The notes under the pieces are model-generated. The model did no database searches, was not told the origin of the DNA, and saw only the letters and a program-made list of their open reading frames with translations. Shown one piece after another: positions 22,193 to 26,489 of a stretch of DNA of 26,489 nucleotides (position 1 is the stretch's first letter; every line of letters begins with the position of its first letter). The translations under genes were made by a program, and so were the position numbers. The DNA is from a virus, in the IMG/VR virus record IMGVR_UViG_3300009083_000129, positions 1 to 26,489 of that record. One strand, written 5' to 3'.

Positions 22193-24744
22193 CTTCGCCT
22201 TCCGGACGTCCTGGCTTTGAAAGCCTGCCGGTAGTTTGAATGGCTCGGGACAAACGTCTCGCGTTCTTCGGTGGTCTCCGGGTTGTTGATATACCGCGCC
22301 AGGAAGGAAGCCTGGGCAATCGTCATCACGATATCCTGCGGCAGTTTCTTCAGCTCCACCTCGTCGCAGTAATTGTTCATCTGCTTGACCAGGCCCTTGA
22401 TCACCGGCCAGCAAATATTGTGATTGGAGACGTCGAGCGAAAGGGAATTGAGCATGCGCGCCTTGTCCTGCGAGAAGTTCAACCCGTCAATCGAAAGCCC
22501 CATGTTCTCGAAAGCCAGCTCGTCGATCGCCTTCTGGGTGCCGGTGGTGTCCATGCCCTTGAGGATGGGGCGGTACTTCTCCATCGCGTATTTGTAGGAA
22601 TTGAGGAACGGGTTGTAGGAGCCGCGTCCATCCACCCAATGGAAATACACGTTGCGGATCGGCTTCTGGGAGATGTCAAAGACCATCACCACGCCCGAAT
22701 TGCGGTGAGGCGGGCTGTCGGTGCCGGGATCTCCCACCGAGATGTAGCTCTTCCTGGGGTCAAAGGGCAGCTCGAATTTGGTGATGCCGTAACGGGGATG
22801 CTCCTCAACCACGTAGCCGCGCTTGGGAGCGCCTTTCTCCGGGTGCATCGCCTCGTACGCGGCGTCGTTCAGCGATTGATCCACGCAGGCTTGCAGGTGC
22901 GACTTGGGGAAGAAGCTCATGCCGTATTCGGGGAACTTCGCCCGCATTTCCACATCGATCATTTCATCGGTGTATTCGGCTTCCATCGCCTTGATCTGTT
23001 CGGGATCGAGCCGGGTGTTCTCGTAGGTGGTGGCGCGCAAACTGTAGAAATGATCGGGGTCGAATTTGTCCGAGGTTGGATCGCCTTTATCAAAGCGCTC
23101 CTTGAGCCACTGGGCATCAGTGGGGGAGGTGATCACATCCATGCGGGCCATGCGCTGCGAGCCGTCCGGTCTCACGCCTCGAAGCCGGCCTCTGAGGATC
23201 TTGATCGTTTCGCCGGTGTAGTCCAGGCCGGCCTCATCGTAATTGATGCGGTCGAATTCCAACCCGCGAATAAAGCGCCCGTCCTTGCCGGCTGTGCGGA
23301 AGACCCAGACCGAGCCGTTGAGGAACTTGATCGTGGGATAAGGACGAAGGGCGATATCCGCAATGAGATGCTGGAGCTTGTCGTTGCCCTCGATCCAGGG
23401 CATGACCATTTCGAATGGGATTTCAGCTTGCTTGGCGGTGACGGAAGTGTTCAGGGCGCGGAAGTTGGGGATGGTCAGGCAGTCGATCAGGTAGGAGGCG
23501 GCGACACTGACCGACTTGCCAGAATTGTGATTAATAATCCCGTTCCCAACGTAATTGTTGTAATCGGGAACGATCATGTCGTAGAAATTCCCAATTCTTA
23601 TGAATTCGATTTTTTTGATTTGCGCATATAGAATATTTGTACTATAATAAATACAACTTTTATGGAGGTTATTGTATGGCGACACACAAAAGTTGGTCGC
23701 ATTTGACAAAGGAGTTTCTTCTTGATCTTCGAGAAGAACTCGTGACGTGGAAGGCCGTAGGAGAGTTGCTGGGGATTGAACATGGCACTCTTGTTCAAGT
23801 TCGCAAGCGGCTTGGAATGAATATGCTTTCGTTTCCAGATCACACAAAACGCCGCTGGAGGGGAAGCCGCATGGATCGGTTTGAGGATCAGATCCGAGAG
23901 ATGGCCTACATAGGGAAAAATTGCGGGGAGATAGCTCGTTCCATTGGAGAGGACGATCCGGAAGTTGTTCGAGACTGGATGAGCAAGAGGGGAATTTCTC
24001 GTCTGAGTTCCGGGGCTCCTGCCGGTTCTCTGAACCCGAACTGGAAAGGAGGGCAGTCGATTGACGCGGATGGTTACATTCTTTCGGCAGCGAAAGGACA
24101 TCCGAACGCAACAAAGAAGGGGTACGTTCGGGTACATCGACTTGTGATGGAAGCAAAGCTTGGAAGATATTTAAATCCGAGCGAAGTAGTTCATCACATT
24201 GATGGAAATGTCCAAAACAACGATCCGGACAATCTTGAGCTGTTCGAGACCAACGGCCAGCACCTTCGACGAGAGTGGAGCGATCCCGAGTGGGCAGAAC
24301 ACCTACGAACGCTCCGACAGGAAGAAGGTCTAAGGCGACGTATCCGTCCCGTGTCAGAAACCGATGAGCCATTGTAGTCTTGATCTTATAGCCATTCGAT
24401 AACGTGATCTCGTATAAAGCATCTTGGCCTTTTAAAAAAGGTCGAGATGCTTTTACTTTCACAAAGCCATTTCCATCAAACGAAACCACATCAACTGGCT
24501 CGTTCTTCTCGGAAAGCTCTTTTATAGTTCTCTGGGTTCCGTCTGAGCGCAATATCAATGTATCACCGGACACACAAGCGATGCCAGCTAAAAATGTCGA
24601 GTTCCTCTGTGTCGCGTGATGAAATGCAGCCTGGTACGGCAGCGGATCAAAGCCAAAATACCACTGCGTTGCCAGGTGGAACCCACCTGTCTCGCGCATG
24701 GCGACTTTCAGCATGTATCGATCTGCATCCGTTAATACGCTCAT
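22189..24744 (-). CDS. terL: Terminase large subunit interrupted by an intein
   Basis: This encodes 851 residues from ATG 24744 with AAAGGA upstream; removal of the 351-residue intein leaves about 500 residues, a normal size. The N-extein ends FLAGIA and the C-extein begins SGKSVSVAASYL, which joined give the Walker A loop AGIASGKS. Walker B is INYDEAG near residue 500. The C-terminal RNase H-like nuclease is marked by ISVGDPGTDS near 670 and KGMDTTGTQKAIDEL near 733. The enzyme pumps DNA into proheads through the portal and cuts it. Without splicing the ATP site is destroyed, so packaging depends on the intein. The whole frame, including the stretch opposite the HNH gene, has no stop. No small subunit gene is seen next to it. 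Confidence 0.92.
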   Translation of the reverse strand: MSVLTDADRYMLKVAMRETGGFHLATQWYFGFDPLPYQAAFHHATQRNSTFLAGIACVSGDTLILRSDGTQRTIKELSEKNEPVDVVSFDGNGFVKVKASRPFLKGQDALYEITLSNGYKIKTTMAHRFLTRDGYVALDLLPVGAFVGVLPTRDRSTLVEGAGRWSRTAQDCPDRCFGHFHQCDELLRSDLNIFQALLPSQVDVPERTPSLLRSDVLSLPKECNHPRQSTALLSSSGSENRQEPRNSDEKFPSCSSSLEQLPDRPLQWNELSPRNFSLCRPSLGSDPQTDPCGFPSSGVLCDLETKAYSFQAACELEQECHVQSPATLLRPSTSRVLLEDQEETPLSNATNFCVSPYNNLHKSCIYYSTNILYAQIKKIEFIRIGNFYDMIVPDYNNYVGNGIINHNSGKSVSVAASYLIDCLTIPNFRALNTSVTAKQAEIPFEMVMPWIEGNDKLQHLIADIALRPYPTIKFLNGSVWVFRTAGKDGRFIRGLEFDRINYDEAGLDYTGETIKILRGRLRGVRPDGSQRMARMDVITSPTDAQWLKERFDKGDPTSDKFDPDHFYSLRATTYENTRLDPEQIKAMEAEYTDEMIDVEMRAKFPEYGMSFFPKSHLQACVDQSLNDAAYEAMHPEKGAPKRGYVVEEHPRYGITKFELPFDPRKSYISVGDPGTDSPPHRNSGVVMVFDISQKPIRNVYFHWVDGRGSYNPFLNSYKYAMEKYRPILKGMDTTGTQKAIDELAFENMGLSIDGLNFSQDKARMLNSLSLDVSNHNICWPVIKGLVKQMNNYCDEVELKKLPQDIVMTIAQASFLARYINNPETTEERETFVPSHSNYRQAFKARTSGRRR
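23620..23648 (+). promoter_or_regulatory. Promoter of the HNH gene inside the intein
   Basis: TTGCGC (23620-23625), a 17-base spacer and a perfect TATAAT (23643-23648) lie on the plus strand. They sit within sequence that codes on the other strand for the C-terminal part of the intein. The ribosome site GGAGG (23664-23668) follows, seven bases before the ATG. Confidence 0.65.
23676..24377 (+). CDS. HNH homing endonuclease encoded antisense within the intein
   Basis: This encodes 233 residues from ATG 23676, chosen for GGAGG seven bases upstream; an ATG 13 codons earlier lies within the -10 box region and lacks such a site. The N-terminal half has two helix-turn-helix-like segments (TWKAVGELLGIEHGTLVQV and NCGEIARSIGEDDPEVVRDW). 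Then come the NPNWKGG and DGYI elements usual before phage HNH domains, and the HNH core: VRVHRLVMEAKLGR, EVVHHIDGN, then DNLELFETNGQHL. It should cut intein-less terminase genes and so spread the intein. Its last four codons, including TAG, lie opposite intein block B, and its final 28 or so codons lie opposite the N-terminal splicing domain, so this stretch codes on both strands. Confidence 0.92.
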   Translation: MATHKSWSHLTKEFLLDLREELVTWKAVGELLGIEHGTLVQVRKRLGMNMLSFPDHTKRRWRGSRMDRFEDQIREMAYIGKNCGEIARSIGEDDPEVVRDWMSKRGISRLSSGAPAGSLNPNWKGGQSIDADGYILSAAKGHPNATKKGYVRVHRLVMEAKLGRYLNPSEVVHHIDGNVQNNDPDNLELFETNGQHLRREWSDPEWAEHLRTLRQEEGLRRRIRPVSETDEPL

Positions 24745-24755
24745 CCGTTCCTTTT

Positions 24756-24784
24756 ATTGTATTATTGTATCACAACTATTACAA
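24756..24784 (-). promoter_or_regulatory. Candidate promoter(s) of the terminase operon
   Basis: On the minus strand TTGTAA (24784-24779) with a 17-base spacer precedes TACAAT (24761-24756). A second TACAAT (24769-24764) preceded by TGA lies within the 20-bp repeat and matches the -10 of the capsid promoter. The second would leave a short leader that still includes the AAAGGA ribosome site and is therefore preferred. Confidence 0.55.
24764..24783. repeat. 20-bp repeat ATTGTATCACAACTATTACA, copy 2
   Basis: This is an exact match to 17514-17533, in the same orientation relative to the downstream minus-strand genes. It lies 20 bases before the terminase ATG. Confidence 0.85.
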
Positions 24785-25115
24785 TAAGGAAAGGAGGAGA
24801 CAATAACTGATGAAACATTGAGAAGCTAACTTTTTCCCAAATTACCGTTGGCCTTAATTAGGACAAATCAATGGAAAAACTGGGTTTTCATCTTCTCTTT
24901 CATTGTTCTGATAAAATTAGTGTACACTTATATTATCGACATTTTGTAGGGGGAATATCGCTAAATTGTCCATAGCGGGGTGGTTTTTCATAACAAGACT
25001 GTCTGCGTTATTATTTGAACAAACAAATTGCTAAAATTATTGGTTTCGCAGAAAGTCCACGCAATAACTTGGAGACCACATTTCATAGAATTATCAAAAA
25101 AAGGCAGGGAATAAA

Positions 25116-26003
25116 ATGAATAAATTCTTTTCTTTTCTTAAATTTTCTGCTCAAGCAATTATTATAGGTGTAATTCTATTATTGGCTATTCTTGCTTTTA
25201 CAAAAACTAATTTTTTGCAGGTATCACCAGGCGGCGCATTAGCAGCATATCCTCCTCCACAATCAACAGCAAATCGTGTTGGATACCCTGGACCAAGTAC
25301 TGCAACGATACCGCCCCATGGAGACCTTTCAACCTCGACCCCTCCAATTAAACCTGAAACAACAACTGTATATCAGGAAAACAAATCTAACCGACCGATG
25401 ACTGTATCTGAAAAGAGTGATCTTGCTACACAAATTGCACAAAAGAATAAGAATGCAAGCGAAGTTATTCCTTCGGCGATACCTTATCGTTTTGAGATTA
25501 GCTCTCCATCAAGTCTTGCCCAGATTATTCTAGGTGATCCATTATTAATAGGTCTTAGGGAGAATGAATCATCTTGTTTAAAGATAGCAAAACCTGGGGC
25601 CCCTTACCTTATTCATTCGCTCAATGATTATGGCGATTATTACATAATTGCGTTTTACAACAATAATAAAGTTTGTGGAAAAGCAATTATTCGAATTATT
25701 GATGGGGTAGGAGAAGTGGCCGGTTGGTCCGGAGCGCGTGAAACAATTTTTCCGCAAATAGGCGCGGAAGATGCGATCTATCAGGTAGAAAAAGAAACAC
25801 AGAAGAAAGCCATTAGTGATCCCCAACTTGTCTATCAGGATTATCCAGCTTTTTACACCGATCCTTTTAATCCTTATTGGCAAGTGGAAACAAGTGATGG
25901 AAATGTCTATTATGTAAGCTTTCGGAGAGTTTTATCTGAAGGTGGTAGCGAAAGTACAGTCATTCAAATAAAGAATGCAAATGATTTACATCCTGCAAAA
26001 TAA
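25116..26003 (+). CDS. Exported or membrane-anchored hypothetical protein
   Basis: This encodes 295 residues from ATG 25116 with CAGGGA upstream. A short basic start is followed by one hydrophobic segment (residues about 9-30, AQAIIIGVILLLAILAF), then a Pro/Thr/Ser-rich linker to about residue 100 and a soluble alpha/beta domain. No family is recognised. The hydrophobic segment may be an uncleaved anchor or a signal peptide, since ALAA follows near residue 44. The gene is visibly AT-rich compared with the phage module and lies on the other strand. A second exported protein starts 20 bases after its stop, so the two are likely one operon. It could be host envelope biology or an accessory phage gene. 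Confidence 0.8.
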   Translation: MNKFFSFLKFSAQAIIIGVILLLAILAFTKTNFLQVSPGGALAAYPPPQSTANRVGYPGPSTATIPPHGDLSTSTPPIKPETTTVYQENKSNRPMTVSEKSDLATQIAQKNKNASEVIPSAIPYRFEISSPSSLAQIILGDPLLIGLRENESSCLKIAKPGAPYLIHSLNDYGDYYIIAFYNNNKVCGKAIIRIIDGVGEVAGWSGARETIFPQIGAEDAIYQVEKETQKKAISDPQLVYQDYPAFYTDPFNPYWQVETSDGNVYYVSFRRVLSEGGSESTVIQIKNANDLHPAK

Positions 26004-26023
26004 CCTGAGTGGGGAATAGAAAA

Positions 26024-26489
26024 TTGTTAAAGAAAAATAAATATCGAATCTATTTCGTTTTTCTACTCATATTTGTGTTCACTATATTCAAATTTTCGGA
26101 CGCGTTCTCAATTACTCCACAATGGTATCCATTGTCGCCCATCCAACCAACCGTGTATGATCAGGGGCAACTAAATTGGTGTGGGCCCGGTGCATTGCAA
26201 TCGGTTATCCAATGGTCCGGGCAATATAATGATGGTACGCCAACTCCTGCTCCTACAATGATAACCAAAGCCGTATTATGGCAATTTATGAGAGATAATA
26301 CCTGTAAAGATATCGGAACAGGAAGGGATGTCGCTTTAGTAGGGCCTGTAGGTGATGGAGAGAACGATGTTAGGCGTCTCAATATTGCGTATGATTTTGG
26401 CGTTGATCCGCATGCATTAGCATGGACAATGTGGAGGAAGACTGGCCCTAATCATTTTTATCATTACTGGATATATTACAATTCAGCGG
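26024..26489 (+). CDS. Exported C39-like cysteine peptidase, partial (C-terminus off the right edge)
   Basis: The frame is open from a TTG at 26024 to the edge, 155 codons, with GGGGA eight bases before the start. The N-terminus is a clear signal peptide: basic (KKNKYR), a hydrophobic core (IYFVFLLIFVFTIF) and a likely cleavage after SDA. The mature part has VYDQGQLNWCGPGALQSVI, the catalytic Gln47/Cys53 pattern of C39-like papain-fold peptidases. The catalytic His would lie further on and is possibly beyond the window. Such proteins are often secreted peptidases or peptide-processing enzymes; the substrate is unknown. TTG is used because no upstream ATG is in frame with a ribosome site. It is likely co-transcribed with the gene before it. 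Confidence 0.72.
   Translation, partial: MLKKNKYRIYFVFLLIFVFTIFKFSDAFSITPQWYPLSPIQPTVYDQGQLNWCGPGALQSVIQWSGQYNDGTPTPAPTMITKAVLWQFMRDNTCKDIGTGRDVALVGPVGDGENDVRRLNIAYDFGVDPHALAWTMWRKTGPNHFYHYWIYYNSA

Larger units (their letters stand above)
23524..24576 (-). mobile_element. Intein in the terminase P-loop, with antisense endonuclease gene
   Basis: Boundaries are exact by motif. The first residue is Cys57 (codon 24576-24574) in block A, CVSGDTLI. Block B is TMAH (24375-24364). Block F is FYDMIVPDYNNYVGNG, with Asn where many inteins have His. Block G is the terminal HN (codons 23529-23524), followed by Ser as the +1 nucleophile. The N-terminal splicing part spans about residues 57-151 and the C-terminal part about the last 40. 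The middle of about 220 residues is low in structure, Ser/Cys/Pro-rich, and is the antisense image of the HNH gene rather than a fused LAGLIDADG or HNH domain. This is a class 1 splicing pattern by these motifs. Confidence 0.92.
24745..25115. other. Divergent intergenic region, AT-rich
   Basis: About 370 bases separate the minus-strand terminase operon from the plus-strand exported-protein genes. Near the left end is the 20-bp promoter-like repeat. At 24790-24797 there is an AAGGAGGA on the plus strand followed only by a three-codon frame (ATG AAA CAT TGA), perhaps a gene remnant. A perfect 10-bp palindrome AGTGTACACT (24919-24928) stands just before TATATTAT and could be an operator. CGCTA and TAGCG with a 9-base loop near 24960-24980 make a weak hairpin. 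I see no tRNA, att-type repeat or convincing gene. Confidence 0.5.

Noticed and set aside
22240-23631. Plus-strand open frame of 463 codons opposite the terminase
   Set aside because: It is fully antisense to conserved terminase motifs, has the His/Val/Arg/Gly-rich look of a shadow frame, and has no ribosome site.
23637-23675. Upstream ATG for the HNH gene
   Set aside because: It lies at the -10 box of the gene's own promoter and has no ribosome site. ATG 23676 has GGAGG at ideal spacing.
23598-24137. Second minus-strand open frame of 179 codons opposite the HNH gene
   Set aside because: It is codon-aligned antisense, where stops only arise from the rarely used codons TTA, CTA and TCA, so its openness is expected. 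It has no links to the terminase frame.
24800-25110. Short open frames in the intergenic region
   Set aside because: All are under 30 codons with poorly spaced or absent ribosome sites, and no recognisable product.

Overview
The window carries most of the structural half of a tailed, siphovirus-like phage or prophage on the minus strand. Read from right to left the order is canonical: large terminase, two small genes, portal, metallophosphoesterase, GH25 muramidase-like protein, small coiled-coil ORF, scaffold, major capsid protein, adaptor, tail-completion candidate, tail tube, frameshifted tail-assembly chaperones, a 2475-residue tape measure, a small distal tail protein, and a tail hub or fibre protein that runs off the left edge. 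Many junctions are ATGA, GTGA or TAGTG overlaps, so this is a tightly coupled late operon. No small terminase, integrase, repressor, att site, tRNA, CRISPR or holin was found.

Two homing-endonuclease systems interrupt this module. The first is an intein of about 351 residues placed exactly in the Walker A loop of the terminase. Its endonuclease is not fused in frame as usual. It is a complete HNH gene with its own promoter and ribosome binding site on the opposite strand, lying inside the intein coding sequence, while the terminase/intein frame stays open across all of it. I consider this the most unusual object in the window. The second is a free-standing Vsr-like endonuclease with N-terminal zinc modules, between the capsid and adaptor genes. 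Its near-consensus promoter overlaps a GAAC-N4-GTTC palindrome resembling a Gram-positive-type LexA box.

Control signals are also visible. A 20-bp promoter-like sequence is repeated exactly in front of the terminase and in front of the scaffold/capsid genes. The capsid copy is followed by a leader with competing hairpins ending in an intrinsic terminator, which looks like an attenuator. A second intrinsic terminator lies before the portal gene. A 16-bp palindrome, GTTCCGAYRTCGGAAC, occurs five times exactly and several times imperfectly through the phage module, in different reading frames, so it is a DNA-level element.

The right flank (about 24.8-26.5 kb) is visibly more AT-rich, is on the plus strand, and encodes two exported proteins, the second a partial C39-like cysteine peptidase. 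It may be host chromosome or an accessory phage segment. The host is a bacterium with strong Shine-Dalgarno usage. The muramidase, the exported proteins and the LexA-like box would fit a Gram-positive-like or Chloroflexota-like host, but the sequence alone does not settle this.
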